Source of the DNA: Arthrobacter sp. OAP107
Lineage (GTDB): Bacteria; Actinomycetota; Actinomycetes; Actinomycetales; Micrococcaceae
Length of the DNA: 64,000 bases
Direction: 5' to 3'
Assembly: GCF_040546765.1 (NCBI RefSeq)
Contig: NZ_JBEPOK010000002.1
Coordinates: 62,001-126,000, forward strand
Each line of letters opens with the position of its first letter. Positions within the stretch are counted from its first letter, which is position 1. Below the pieces are notes generated by a model, which was not told the DNA's origin, did not search any database, and was given only the letters and a program-made list of their open reading frames with translations. Shown here piece by piece: positions 49,433-60,028 of this stretch. A program made the translations under genes and the position numbers.

Positions 49433-51544
49433 CTATTTCATTCGCGATGGTTTGGTCCGGCTGCCGGGCACTTGAACCGTGATGATGTGTCGTGGGACCG
49501 GGTCCCCCTCGATATCAAAAGTTGTGTGATCGATGAGTGCACTTAGATGGGGGACTGGACCGGAGCTATCAAAGGCCTTGTGTCGCAGGGCGACGAGGAA
49601 TCCAACCCTGATGTCTGTTCCCTGGTATGCCGCCGCTTGCTTGAGATAAGCAGTCTTGTCGGCCAAGGGCACCTTAGTGGAGTCCGTTTTCATCTCTACA
49701 TGGATCGCAAAGCCGTCAAACTTCAGACGCAGGTCCACACGACCACCACCTACATGCTGCACTTCGAACTCGGTGATCGACCCAAGTTCACTGCTGGCCA
49801 AGTAGTTGTACAAATCCCTGTGGATGGCATCTTCATTGGCCGCAGGATCAAAAAGGTATGAGTACAGATCAGACTGAGCGTTTGTCCGAGTGGTCACGAA
49901 CCTAATCATCAGTCGCAGCAATACGTCGACGGCCGAGGCGGCTCTGCCTTGGTAGTCCTGACTGGAGCCGAGGGCTGCCCTGATTTTCGACCAAACTTGC
50001 GCTTCGACAAGATTGAGGCTGTGCCTTCCGGTGTTTGCATCGTCTATTGCTTTAGCAAGTACGGCCAGGGCCTCCCCGCTCACTCTTCTGAGTTCTTCCG
50101 TCTCTGGTCCTGGCGGGAGCAACTGGTTAAGGGGTGGCGGTAACGGGACTCTGACCGCACCGCCGTCTTCTTTTTCCGGTTCAGCCCCCCTTAGAGCATG
50201 AACTCGCGCAGCGTTGAGGACGTTATGCGCGACCCTCAGCTGCTCGGAAAGGCGTTCCGGCGGCTCATCCAGCGCATCTGCCCGCTCCTGGAGGGCATGG
50301 ACATGATCCTCAAGATTGCTCATCAGACCAGCAGTACGGGCAAAACCGGACTCAATTACCGGCTGTATGAAATCGAGTAGAGCCTCCGAGTCGGTACTTA
50401 GACGGGCTACGGCAATGGAGCGTGAACCTGTATAAATCTGCAGCAAGTTGTCGACTACAACTTCCGCCTTGTAAAAGCTGCTACGTGCGAACTCCACGCG
50501 CATCCTGCCAAGGTCATCGGCAAGTCGCTGCCAGGCTAGAAGCGCCGATCGTTTCGAATCGCTATACCAGTGGTTCAATCCAGCTGAAGCGAGGTTTAGC
50601 TGCCGGATGCGCTGCGCGAGATCGTCTAGGGATTGCGCTTCCAACTGGGTCATCGATAAGGAATCCACGTTTGGCTCTGCGCCTGACTCCCGAATGAACC
50701 CTCGCAGAATGTTTACGACCTGGAGCAGGATGTCAGCGTCCTCCCGATCGTAGGAATCGGCCGCAAGGTTCAAGTAACGGGCAGATTCGTGAAGACAGTC
50801 CGCCATCGTTGTAAGGCTTGGAGAACGAAGAGCCCGAACCAGTTCGATGCCAGCTAGTATCCAGGCGGCATCCGAAGCTACGTCATTCGGGTCCGCACCC
50901 GGCCACGGCGTCCCACTGGATGGCTTCATCCCTGCGACACAGTGGACGACTTCAACCAGTTCTTCAGCGTGTGGCCAGTAATCGACGGCAGTACTTATGG
51001 CACGAATAATTGCCGTTGCAAGGGGTTTGGGCACGGGCGCATTAAACCTGTCTAGGCGGGCAAGCAGGCCAAAAGGACGCGCAACTCCTGACACAGTCAG
51101 TCTGGTCAAAGCGTCCAGAGCGTCCGCGGCTCGAAGCGTGGCTTGGGGAGTCTTATCCGTCAGTTCGTGTAACGCATCAACTATGCCTTCGAGTGACCTC
51201 GTAAGAGCCGCGCCAATCATGCTCAGGGCGGTGGGGCTGGTAAGGAGAATGCCCAAGCTGTCGGCAAAAATGGCCGGGCTTCTGGTTGCTGATACGGCAT
51301 CAATGATGGAGCGAAGGGCCGCGACTTTAGCATCGCTTTGGTTATCGGGTACTGCTACATCTCTGACGACCAATTTAATAAGCAGGACTAGCCAAGGATT
51401 GTCCGCTAGTGTGGTTCCCTCGGCGGCGATTCGTTCCCAGCTGCCGATAGTTTTAAGAGAATCGGGGGCAGGAGTCTTTCCGCGCGCCCCGACCAGTAAA
51501 GCCTTGAGGTCGTCTGCGAGGGTATCTGATCGCTCGCCAGTCAT
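49433..51544 (-). CDS. ABC-three-component-type effector with C-terminal PD-(D/E)xK nuclease domain
   Basis: 703 residues. About 530 residues of helical repeats of unknown family, ending with a proline-rich linker (VRVPLPPPLNQLLPPGPETE). The C-terminal 170 residues look like a restriction-endonuclease fold: DAIHRDLYNYLASSELGSIT, then GGGRVDLRLKFDGFAIHVEMKTD with the Asp and ExK catalytic residues. It lies third after the middle component and the ABC ATPase, on the same strand, with a 67-base gap. In ABC-3C defence systems this position is taken by the toxic effector, here probably a DNase. Family naming is by gene order plus the nuclease motif. Confidence 0.72.
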   Translation of the reverse strand: MTGERSDTLADDLKALLVGARGKTPAPDSLKTIGSWERIAAEGTTLADNPWLVLLIKLVVRDVAVPDNQSDAKVAALRSIIDAVSATRSPAIFADSLGILLTSPTALSMIGAALTRSLEGIVDALHELTDKTPQATLRAADALDALTRLTVSGVARPFGLLARLDRFNAPVPKPLATAIIRAISTAVDYWPHAEELVEVVHCVAGMKPSSGTPWPGADPNDVASDAAWILAGIELVRALRSPSLTTMADCLHESARYLNLAADSYDREDADILLQVVNILRGFIRESGAEPNVDSLSMTQLEAQSLDDLAQRIRQLNLASAGLNHWYSDSKRSALLAWQRLADDLGRMRVEFARSSFYKAEVVVDNLLQIYTGSRSIAVARLSTDSEALLDFIQPVIESGFARTAGLMSNLEDHVHALQERADALDEPPERLSEQLRVAHNVLNAARVHALRGAEPEKEDGGAVRVPLPPPLNQLLPPGPETEELRRVSGEALAVLAKAIDDANTGRHSLNLVEAQVWSKIRAALGSSQDYQGRAASAVDVLLRLMIRFVTTRTNAQSDLYSYLFDPAANEDAIHRDLYNYLASSELGSITEFEVQHVGGGRVDLRLKFDGFAIHVEMKTDSTKVPLADKTAYLKQAAAYQGTDIRVGFLVALRHKAFDSSGPVPHLSALIDHTTFDIEGDPVPRHIITVQVPGSRTKPSRMK

Positions 51545-51611
51545 GTTGCGCCCCCTGCCGTGACGAGAGCTTGTGTATGAGGCTTCTCAAAGCTGACACA
51601 CACTAGCGCTG

Positions 51612-53757
51612 CTACCACACGTAGTTATCGCCCTCGGCAACGATTCGACTTGCCGGGGGAAGAAGATCAACCAAGGGGGAAGTGTTTCGGGTTGCAACGA
51701 ATATCTGCATCTCGGCTTCCTCGGTTACAGCGATGAGGGCTTCTACCATCGTTGCCAAGTCCGAATCCGGCATCTCTTCTGCGGCTGGCGAGTCCAATAT
51801 CAGCAGCCCGGGGTGCCTGCCTATGTTCTCTACAAACCCATGCCTAATTAGCGCAATGGCTGTAGCGATTTTTACGCGTAGCTTTTCACCTTCGGTGATG
51901 CCGCTGAAGGTTGTGTCCTCTCCACCTTTCGTTAGGCGCATATTCGCTGCGCCGTCGAGCTTAATGTTCTTGATGTTTTCTGCGCCAAAACTCGCGACCA
52001 ACGCTCTCGATGTCGGCGGATATGTTCTTGAGGAGTGGGTCTTGGCCCTCCTTCAGCCATTGCTTGAGAATTGTCTCCGTGGCGTCTGCCACGGCAGCCT
52101 GCACGGGGTCGATTGGATCGGAGCTTTTCGGATCGCTGGAAGCGGTCAAAGCGTCAAGAGCCCCCTCGGCGCGGGCGAGGTCGAGTTCTAGGTTTCTGTG
52201 TTCATCAAGCTCTGTGAGTAGCGCCGCTCCTGCTTCCGCTTTCGCTGCTGCATCGTCGCGCTGACCGCGGAGCTTATCGATTTGGGCTACCAACGCAGCG
52301 GCTGTTGTCTCCGCGGCTTCCAAGGCTGCCCCGGTCGCTTCAATTTCGTCTGGTGAATCTTCTTCGTCTGAGTCGTCACCTACCGACTGCGGTGCTGCCA
52401 GTCCGGCGATGAGGGTCGAAGTGACCTCGGACGGGACCGACGAGGCAACGATAACGTTGGATTGAAATGCATCCAGGTTTAGATCGCTGGAGCACACGGA
52501 GCACTCATGCTTATCAGGTTCCGCAGCACGGCGTTCGGCGGTTACTTCCCCCGCGCAGCGAGGGCACTTCGTCGGTCGCATACGGTGGAAAAACTTGGTT
52601 GCCAAGACATTTTCATGGTGAGTATGGGCACGGGCCTTAGCCGCTCGCAGCTGCTGACGCGCCGTCTCAACGAGCGATGACTGGGCGATCAGTTGCGTCT
52701 CGATCTCATGAACCTGGCGGGATAGCTCGGAGGCAAGTTTCGCGGCTTGAATCGTCGCTTCGACGTCCGGCGTCTCGGGCGGTAGTGAACCCTTTTTGGA
52801 CTTTAAGTCCTTTACCTTCTCCAAAATTTTTAGCCGATTTCCCTCAAAGGCGTCGGCTGCCGCCTTTGCTTTGTCGGAGGCGGCTGATCGTTCCGCATCC
52901 ATTCCCCGACGTGCCGTCGACGCTGCGGCCAGGGCCGGCGCCCAGTCAGTTCCCACGAACATCTGCATCATTCGCACGGCAATGGTCTGTTCATTTCCAA
53001 CTATTGGGTCCAGTTGACTGGCGCGTACGACGAAGGCACTTGAGTAGGATGGCCAAGCGTGCACACGGGCCTTCACGTCCGTCCAGACCGGGATGCTTTC
53101 TAAGCGCAACCTGTTCATCATCAAATGACCAATGACGCTTTCGAAGTCGTCCCCATTGAAAGTCCCGAGAAGCGCAGGTTTGTCAGCTCCACCCACGACG
53201 CCCAGCTTTTCGATCTTGCCGGTTGCGACGCCGTTGACGGCATCAAAGGAGACTCGAAGTCTTTCGGCGCCAACCGTCCAGTCAGCCTCAACGTGCTCAA
53301 TCCATCGCTGGATATCGGGCTGGAACCGCGCGCACCGGCCTGTCAACGTCCACATCAGGACATTGAGGACCGTGGACTTGCCCCGGAGGTTCCTTCCCGA
53401 GCCGATTCCATTGACCCCGGCCTGAGGCTTCCACTCGAATTGAAATGGCACATGCACCGTTGGTACTGCGCGGTCGTCACTAGCAAGAACGTCGTTTACG
53501 GGCTCCTCGACGAATGGAAGGGTGTCTTCTTCCTGGACGCCGTGGGTTGCGGCATCTGGGTGGGCAGGAGGGAGATGCTTCGTTCCACTGAACTGGAGTC
53601 GGGTTAAACGCAGCGGAACGGGGACGGCCTTGGTGGACGATGTAGGTACTCCAAGGTCGACGAGAATCTCGTCGACCTGATGGGAAGTAAGGATGTGCCG
53701 TCGCGCTTTCTGCCGCTTCGCAAGCAGCTTCACGACCTCGTCAGCAAGAACGCTCAT
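51612..53757 (-). pseudogene. Rad50/SMC-like ABC ATPase of a three-component defence locus, frameshifted
   Basis: The first frame (ATG 53757) holds the N-terminal ABC half: Walker A GSGRNLRGKSTVLN near residue 145, a long coiled coil with zinc-hook-like CPRC and CSVC, then runs out at 51961. The second frame starts inside the overlap and holds the signature FSGITEGEKLRVKIATAIAL and Walker B GLLILDSPAAEEM. Removing one T from the TTTT run (51987-51990) joins them as SVGREFGAENIKNIKLDG. About 715 residues if corrected. It overlaps the middle-component stop by four bases (ATGA). Confidence 0.85.
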
Positions 53758-54462
53758 AGCCCACTTTGTCCTGTTCCACTCTTGCTCTCCAAGTTCGTCG
53801 TTTTCGCCTGCAGGCCGTGTAAGCGTTCTCGCACTCTTGATGCGATAGGGGCAATGGTCAGACCCAGCTCAGTGCCAGCGTATGTGGCCTGCTCATACTG
53901 CCGCTCCTTGAGGCGCTTGCCCACGTCCGTACCAGCAACCAAAGCTACAAGCCTCACTTGCTTTCCGTACCATCCCAATACAGGATCGCTAGCCAGTTCC
54001 GCAGCGGCATTCGCACCAGCTTGCGTCAAGTAGAACTGGTTTCGCCTTCTTACCTGGTTCGCCTACTCGCGTCAGAGAAGCAAGGCCGTATGTCTCCAGC
54101 AGCGTAAAGGCGTCGTCGAGCTGTTCGTATGCTCCGAAGAACCAACGAGGCATGGGGTACCAGTGAAGGTCTGGTTCCGGGTCGTCGAGCAACGCTTGGG
54201 CAGCAGCCAAGAAGCTGTCGTCAATCTTGCCATTCTCAACCATCCCAACGAGTTCGTCCGCAAGGTAATCCGGATTTCGCATCCAGAAGTCCATAGCCTG
54301 GAGACGTAATTCGCTGCGTATTACAGTCACCGCGCCCGGGGGTCCCTCCCCGTTAATTGGATCTCCGCACTCAGCCAGCAGAACTAGCAGCCGGATAGCG
54401 TGCTGAGTGCGCGTGGCAGAGGGCCGCTCCCCAAGGCCCGAAACATCCGCTGTCGCTACCAC
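53754..54462 (-). pseudogene. ABC-three-component middle component, frameshifted
   Basis: From GTG 54462: VVATADVSGLGERPSATRTQ, HAIRLLVLLAECGDPINGEG, LRLQAMDFWMRNPDYLADEL, then a winged-helix-like SLTRVGEPGKKAKPV, where the frame shifts. The next frame continues YLTQAGANAAAELASDPVLG, WYGKQVRLVALVAG and a C-terminal coil. The shift is in GTTCTAC near 54031-54037; one T fewer restores KPVYLTQAG. About 235 residues. The LLVLLAECG...YLADEL block and its place directly before the ABC ATPase are as in ABC-3C middle components. The start is the best available but lacks a clean ribosome site. Confidence 0.75.
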
Positions 54463-54712
54463 TCCACCCCCATAATCGCAGCGACGAAGCTGCCTTTTCC
54501 GTAGTTTACCGCGTGGGTCAGCGCCGCACCGCAAAGGCGCAATTGATGTCCGTTGCCCACAGCCGGGGACAATCCTGATGGGTTATCCACCGCTACTGCT
54601 GCTGAGGGAGCTTTCCCGATGGCTCCCGATTTCCAGCGTGGATAACCCGGATTGACCCCAACTATGGACAACCCGTGTGGTCACCTTGAGCGATAGCCAG
54701 CAACAGGCCGGT

Positions 54713-55135
54713 TTAGAACAGCCCCGTGGGCGGTTCCTCGCAGGGTAGTGGGGCGAGTTTGGAGCGATGACCGTCGTCGGGGCTGCAGCCTTTGAATGGC
54801 CCGTCTGTTGAGAGCAGAACTGACATGTGGTGGTCTGCGTGGTCGCGCCACCACACGCTCATTCCGGTGGTGCCATCCAGGCGCAGGAATTCCCAGGCCC
54901 GCCAGAGCGCTTCGAGACGGCTGATGGCTTCGGCGTGCTTCCACCATTGCGGGCACCAGGTCACACCGCCCTGCACGTTGAGTTGCCGGCGGTAGCTGCT
55001 GGCCAGTTTGTTGCTTACGAATGCGGCGACGCTCGGGTAGAACAGCTCCGGGGCGTCCGAGTCCTCCTCGGCCGGCTCGGCGGGGGCAGTAGTGCCCTCC
55101 AGCTCATCGTCCCACTCCCCCAGCCCCTCACTCAT
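54713..55135 (-). CDS. DUF4913 family protein
   Basis: 140 residues from ATG 55135, overlapping the VirD4-like stop by eight bases. Acidic N-terminus, then the DUF4913 core LFYPSVAAFVSNKLASSYRR, VTWCPQWWKHAEAISRLEAL and TGMSVWWRDHADHHMSVLLS. This small family occurs mostly beside conjugation genes of actinobacterial plasmids; its function is unknown. Here it is the last gene of the transfer operon. A truncated relative is at 19920. Confidence 0.88.
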   Translation of the reverse strand: MSEGLGEWDDELEGTTAPAEPAEEDSDAPELFYPSVAAFVSNKLASSYRRQLNVQGGVTWCPQWWKHAEAISRLEALWRAWEFLRLDGTTGMSVWWRDHADHHMSVLLSTDGPFKGCSPDDGHRSKLAPLPCEEPPTGLF

Positions 55136-56897
55136 GAGAGGCACCCGCGGCAATCCACCGGCTGCCGGCCGCGGCCGCCGGCTTGTTCGCAGGGTCGTGT
55201 GCGGCGAGGGAGGCCCGCACCGCGTCAGCCTGCGAACCGCTCATCCACGGCACTGTCTCCAGCAGTGCAGCGGGGGCGCCGGAGGCGAACATGATGGCAC
55301 GGCCGCGAGGGAACGCGGCCAGGTCCGAGACGTCCAGGGTGCGTTCCTTGCGGTCATCGTCGTGGCTGTAGGAGGTGCCTTGTTTGGAGCGGCTTCTGGT
55401 CATGTTGGAGTAGCGGTATTCGCCGACGAGCTGGGCGAGTTCGTTGAGGAATTCGGCTTCGGCCACGCCGCCGCCGTAGACCTTGATGTTGGAGGCGCTC
55501 CAGAGTTTGCGCATCCCGTCGCGGCCCCACACTTCAACGCCTTGGGACCAGGACTGGAGGATGGTCATCAGGACGATGCCGCGGGAGCCGTAGTGGCTGT
55601 AGAGGTTCGGCAGTTCTCGCCAGCGGCAGACGTTGGCTGCTTCGTCCAGGACACCGACCATGGGCGTGGCCAGCCGGCCCCCGGGCGAGTGGACGGCGAG
55701 CTCTTCGGCGGCCTCGACCGTGGCAACGGTCAGCGCCGTCACCAGCGGGCCGGCAGTGCCTTTGCCTTCCTTTGAAAGGCTGTACAGCGTGCCCTTGGAC
55801 CGGACGAACTCTGCCGGATCGAACTGGGGCCGCTCGTCCTTCTCCCCCTGCGGGGTCACCCAGCGGGCCACTTGGCGGTTGGTGAGGCAGGACGCCATCT
55901 GCAACGCCGTGCCGTACACGCCGCCGCGCTGCTTCTCGGGTGCGTTGATGACGCCGCCGACGGCGTTGGAGGTCTGGGCGAAGCCGTGGGCTTTGAGGAT
56001 GTCCACTGCTTCATCATCAGCGGGACGGGTCAGCCAGGTGTGCACCTGCGTGATTGGCCGGTCGTCGAGGGCTGCGGCGAGCAGGAGCCCGGCGAGGAGA
56101 TCCTGGCCGGCGGGATCGAAGTAGGCGTCCGTTTTAGCGTCCGGGCCGCGGGAGCCGGCTGCGAAGTGATCGGCCAGGCGAGCGGCCTTCACTTCGTCCG
56201 TGACGTAGGACAGGGGGTTCCACCACCAGACGGGTTCCTCGAGTGCGACGGACTGCGGGTCGAAAACCCAGACCGGGCCCTCGGTTTCACGGACGTCGCG
56301 TGTTCCGTCAACGATGTCCCGCTTGTTTGAGGTCACCAGCGCAGCCCCCGGGGCGGCGAGGATCGCCGGGATCGCCCGGGACGTCGTCTTGCCCGTCCTG
56401 GGGCCCCAGATGTCGATGTGCATGTCTTCCCAGGAGCCGTAGATCATCTGCCCGCCGAGGACCGTCTTGCCGACCGGGACGCCGGGTGAGCCCTTCACTC
56501 CGAGACGTTCGGCGGTGGCCGTGGCCCCGCGCAGGCTCAGGGCGCGCAGGTCACGGCCTTTGGCCATGTGCTGGGCGGCGGCGTCCACACGCGAACGCTT
56601 GGACCGTTTCCGCAGCACCGCACGGACCAACAAGACTGCCGCGACGATGATGAGGACGCCGAAGCCGATCAGTACCCAGGTGGCGGCCGCGGGCCACATG
56701 ACCTTCTGCGAGAGCAGACCGAAGACCAGTTCAAACGGGTTCGCGGGCAGTCTCTGGCCGTCAGCGGACAGCATTGACCCTAGGTGCACGGCGCCGGCCA
56801 CCGAGCCGACACCGAGCACCACGATGGTGATGAAGACCCAGAGCAGGATGGTTTCGCCGTCCATCCGGGACCGCTTGCCGCTGCTTGGTGCACCCAT
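55128..56897 (-). CDS. VirD4/TraG-type coupling protein
   Basis: 589 residues. Two N-terminal membrane segments (ILLWVFITIVVLGVGSVAGA and AATWVLIGFGVLIIVAAVLL), then the hexameric ATPase: Walker A IWGPRTGKTTSRAIP and Walker B PMVGVLDEAANVC, with MTILQSWSQGVEVWG and the TLDVSDLAAFPRGRAIMF region. It brings the relaxase-DNA complex to the secretion channel at the membrane. Start overlaps the VirB4-like stop (ATGA). Full length. Confidence 0.92.
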   Translation of the reverse strand: MGAPSSGKRSRMDGETILLWVFITIVVLGVGSVAGAVHLGSMLSADGQRLPANPFELVFGLLSQKVMWPAAATWVLIGFGVLIIVAAVLLVRAVLRKRSKRSRVDAAAQHMAKGRDLRALSLRGATATAERLGVKGSPGVPVGKTVLGGQMIYGSWEDMHIDIWGPRTGKTTSRAIPAILAAPGAALVTSNKRDIVDGTRDVRETEGPVWVFDPQSVALEEPVWWWNPLSYVTDEVKAARLADHFAAGSRGPDAKTDAYFDPAGQDLLAGLLLAAALDDRPITQVHTWLTRPADDEAVDILKAHGFAQTSNAVGGVINAPEKQRGGVYGTALQMASCLTNRQVARWVTPQGEKDERPQFDPAEFVRSKGTLYSLSKEGKGTAGPLVTALTVATVEAAEELAVHSPGGRLATPMVGVLDEAANVCRWRELPNLYSHYGSRGIVLMTILQSWSQGVEVWGRDGMRKLWSASNIKVYGGGVAEAEFLNELAQLVGEYRYSNMTRSRSKQGTSYSHDDDRKERTLDVSDLAAFPRGRAIMFASGAPAALLETVPWMSGSQADAVRASLAAHDPANKPAAAAGSRWIAAGASHE

Positions 56898-58519
56898 CAG
56901 TTCTCCCCTTCGCCGTTCCTGTTGATCGTCCAGCGCTTGTTCGTGTCGTGCAGTTTTTCTTCGACGCTGGTTAGCTTGAGCGCGACCGGGATGCCCGGGC
57001 GGCCGCCGACTTTGAAGAGGAACTTGCCCAGGCCCGGGCGGACTCGTTTGCGGGATCCGCCGACGTCAGTCCATGACCCGGGGTCAGCCCAGGAGATGAG
57101 GCGGGCCTGTTCGGCCCGGGAGAGGGTGACGGCTTTGTTGAGTTTTTCCATTTCTGCCCCTGGGAGCGCGCCGCAGACGACCATGCCGGAGCGTTCAACG
57201 AATCCGCGGGCTTTCATCCGTTCGGATTCCGTGGGCAGGGCTTCGAGGTCGCTCATGGTGTGCGTGATCATGGCCTGCCCGACACCTTCGGTACGGTTCA
57301 GACGGGTGAGCGAGTCAACCCGGTCGACCATGCCTTCACCGGAGCGAAGGGCCCGCCACAATTCGTCCATGACGACGAAGTAGTTACGGCGAGGCTCCAG
57401 GCCGGCGTCGGCCAGGGTGTGGGCCACCTGGACGGTGGCGAACCCGGTTGACCAGCAGGCCAGCAGGCAGGCAGCTTGGATGTCCCGCTGTGTGTCGGAG
57501 ATCCCTGAGAGGTCGAAGACCACGGGTTTGGTCAGGTCCATCGGCTGGTCTGTGGGCTGGGAGAACATGTCGGAGAACCGGCCCGAGCCGTCGAGGGAGT
57601 ACAGCGACTGGCGCAGCTGGTCGGTCGCGTCGAGGTAGCGGCTCATATCGCCACGGTCCAAGGCGATCGCCCGCAACTCGTCGGGGGCGTCTTTGATGAC
57701 CTCGATCAGATCCCCGATCAGGGGCACGCGGTCCAGACGCTCGTCCAGGATGTGCAGGGCCCGGTCAATCAGGGACTCCTCGTGGGCGCTGGGCTTGGCG
57801 TTCCGCACGATGGTGATCAGCGCCGTAATCATGTTCAGGCGCCGGTTGTGCGAGTCGGCCATCAGCTGTTCGGCCAGCTTCGCCGCCTTCACCGCGGCAG
57901 CCAGCAGCGGCGCGGCCGCAGCCTGGTCGCCATCTGGATCGTTCAGGATCCGGTTAGCCTTGGCCCGGTGTTCCTCGGCCGAGGCGAGCAGTCTGACGGC
58001 GGCTCCCGTGGCTTCACCGGGGTCCAGGACGTTCAAGTGGCCGCGTCCAGGACCCAGACTGATGACCTGCCCGCCGAGGGCTTCGATCAGGTCAACGTAG
58101 TCCGGCTTCAGGTCACCAAGGATCAACGGGTTGATACCCCGGCCCGCCAGGCCCAGGACGATGTGCCGGACCAACGTGGACTTGCCGTAGTGCGGCAGTC
58201 CGAGGACAAACATGGAGGGGTTGTTGATCATGCCGTGCATGAACCAGCTGATCGGATCGGCCCCGAAGGGCGCCCCGGTGTCGGTGTGAACTCCGATCGG
58301 TACTCCCAGGATCGGGGTGCCGGACCCGCCCACGAACGGCCAGAGACCGCAGACCTGGACCGAGGTTCCGCGCCATTCGTCGGCTGCCGTGACATAGACT
58401 GCTTCGCCCTGTCCGCGGCCGCGCCAGCCCCGAAGGCCCGGACGGCGGGCGACCGCGGCGGCGAGCTTCGTGGCTGGGGCCGGTGTGCGCTGGTGCTTGG
58501 TACGGCTTTCGAACATCAC
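56897..58519 (-). CDS. VirB4/TraC-like conjugation ATPase
   Basis: 540 residues. Short N-terminal basic region, then a RecA-like ATPase: Walker A FVLGLPHYGKSTLVRHIVLG near residue 110 and Walker B NYFVVMDELWRALRSGEG near 385, with VGQAMITHTMSDLEALPTES and ERSGMVVCGALPGAEMEKLN after it. It powers type IV secretion at the inner face of the membrane. The VirB4 N-terminal domain is missing here and is probably supplied by the SCO6880-like protein, whose stop it overlaps by 4 bases. Confidence 0.88.
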   Translation of the reverse strand: MMFESRTKHQRTPAPATKLAAAVARRPGLRGWRGRGQGEAVYVTAADEWRGTSVQVCGLWPFVGGSGTPILGVPIGVHTDTGAPFGADPISWFMHGMINNPSMFVLGLPHYGKSTLVRHIVLGLAGRGINPLILGDLKPDYVDLIEALGGQVISLGPGRGHLNVLDPGEATGAAVRLLASAEEHRAKANRILNDPDGDQAAAAPLLAAAVKAAKLAEQLMADSHNRRLNMITALITIVRNAKPSAHEESLIDRALHILDERLDRVPLIGDLIEVIKDAPDELRAIALDRGDMSRYLDATDQLRQSLYSLDGSGRFSDMFSQPTDQPMDLTKPVVFDLSGISDTQRDIQAACLLACWSTGFATVQVAHTLADAGLEPRRNYFVVMDELWRALRSGEGMVDRVDSLTRLNRTEGVGQAMITHTMSDLEALPTESERMKARGFVERSGMVVCGALPGAEMEKLNKAVTLSRAEQARLISWADPGSWTDVGGSRKRVRPGLGKFLFKVGGRPGIPVALKLTSVEEKLHDTNKRWTINRNGEGEN

Positions 58520-60027
58520 ATGGCCTCGCGGATCTCTTCGGGAACCTTCAGGTGCTTGGGCAGGACCAGTCCCAGTGGCAGGGACGCGGCAAAGGCAGAA
58601 TCCTGTGAGCCGTAGGCGCGCCGCAACAGCAGACGTGCCGACGGGCCGAGGTTGCCTTCCACGACGGCCACGGCATCATCGAGGTCACGGGACGACAGCA
58701 CCGTGGCGGTGACCACCATGCCGAAGTTGACCAGCCCGGCACCTTTGGCTTCCTCCGCTGCGGTGGCCTGCGCTGCGCGCGCATCAACCAGAGCGCGGGC
58801 TGTGGGCCGGTTAGTCGAGGAGGCCCGGGTCAGGGCGTTTGTCTGGTCCGACTCCACGATGGCGGCCGCGCGGCCGGCCTCGATCGGCCGGTACAGCAAG
58901 GTGACGCGTTTGCGGGCAATCTCCCCATGCGGTGCTACCAGGCGGGCCAGTGCTGATGCCAGGATGTGGCCGCGGGGTGCGCCCGTCATTGACCAGGACA
59001 CTGAGTGGCCGGAATCGTGGCGGTAGCCGTCCCAGTCCGCTTGGTGGGCGGACGGTCCGACGTCGCTCCAGTTCAGGTCAACGGGGGTGCCTTGGTAGTG
59101 GGCTTCGTCGATGAGCCGTGCCGCTGCAGGGTCGTACGCGACCCGAACGACCTCACACAGTTCCTGGGCGTTCAACGGTGCGCACGCACCGGCGCCGGTG
59201 GATTCCAGACGCTCGGTGAGGCTGGGAAGCCGTGATGCGAGATCCTTTGCGATCTCGTCGGCGGTGCGTCGCTTGCCGCCGGCCCGGGCAGCGGCGCTGA
59301 ACGTCAGAGCGACCCACGCCCGGATGGTGGCCGATCCCTGCGGGTAGGTTCTCAGAGCCTCCCGGAGCATGGCCTTGGCAATGTCAGGGGCGTCGTCGTG
59401 GATGTTCGACTCAACTTCCCGGCGCAACCGCGCCCCGGAATCGGGGGCAGTTTCGACCGTGACGGAGGCAGCCACGACGGCAGGTTCATTCGACAGCGAA
59501 GCCAGCCATCCGCCCCAGTTAGCCACCCAGGCATCAATCTGTTCGGGATCGACCAGCGACGCCCCGTCAGGCTGCGTCCCGAAAACAACGGTGTAGTGCG
59601 CGGTGGAGGGAAGGTGGATCAACGCGAACGGGCGCCCATAGGAGTCCGTGAACTCGTAAAGTTTGGAACCGGCGGCGATCCCCGGCAGCTGGAACTCGCC
59701 CCAGGGCGTCAGTCCCAACGGGCCGGAACGGTAGATGTTGGCCTTCTTGCGCCGCGCCAAGCGGAATGCCAAACGGCCGAAGACCCGCTCCCCTACAGAC
59801 TTGTTGTGCTTGTCGGTCACCGAGACGACGGCCAGCGCCAACCCAAGGACGAGCAGGGCAACCAGTCCGGCGAACCAGCCGCCGACGAAGAAACAAATCA
59901 CCGTGATGATGAGGCCAACAAACAATCCTGCTGAGGCCAGCCCACCAAGAGTGCCGATGCCGGCCTTCCGCGGACGTCGCCAGTTGCCGTAGGTCGGTTC
60001 CCTGTAGGTGTTCTCGATCGCTGCCAT
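58516..60027 (-). CDS. SCO6880-family conjugation protein (VirB4 N-terminal-like partner)
   Basis: 503 residues from ATG 60027; a GTG at 60036 overlaps the ribosome site GGGGGGTG and is unlikely. Two N-terminal membrane segments (ASAGLFVGLIITVICFFVGG, GLVALLVLGLALAVVSV), then ANIYRSGPLGLTPWGEFQLP and a long cytosolic domain ending LGLVLPKHLKVPEEIREAM. It matches the SCO6880 group found next to the ATPase gene in actinobacterial transfer loci. Together with the following protein it makes a split VirB4. Confidence 0.85.
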   Translation of the reverse strand: MAAIENTYREPTYGNWRRPRKAGIGTLGGLASAGLFVGLIITVICFFVGGWFAGLVALLVLGLALAVVSVTDKHNKSVGERVFGRLAFRLARRKKANIYRSGPLGLTPWGEFQLPGIAAGSKLYEFTDSYGRPFALIHLPSTAHYTVVFGTQPDGASLVDPEQIDAWVANWGGWLASLSNEPAVVAASVTVETAPDSGARLRREVESNIHDDAPDIAKAMLREALRTYPQGSATIRAWVALTFSAAARAGGKRRTADEIAKDLASRLPSLTERLESTGAGACAPLNAQELCEVVRVAYDPAAARLIDEAHYQGTPVDLNWSDVGPSAHQADWDGYRHDSGHSVSWSMTGAPRGHILASALARLVAPHGEIARKRVTLLYRPIEAGRAAAIVESDQTNALTRASSTNRPTARALVDARAAQATAAEEAKGAGLVNFGMVVTATVLSSRDLDDAVAVVEGNLGPSARLLLRRAYGSQDSAFAASLPLGLVLPKHLKVPEEIREAM

Positions 60028-60028
60028 T

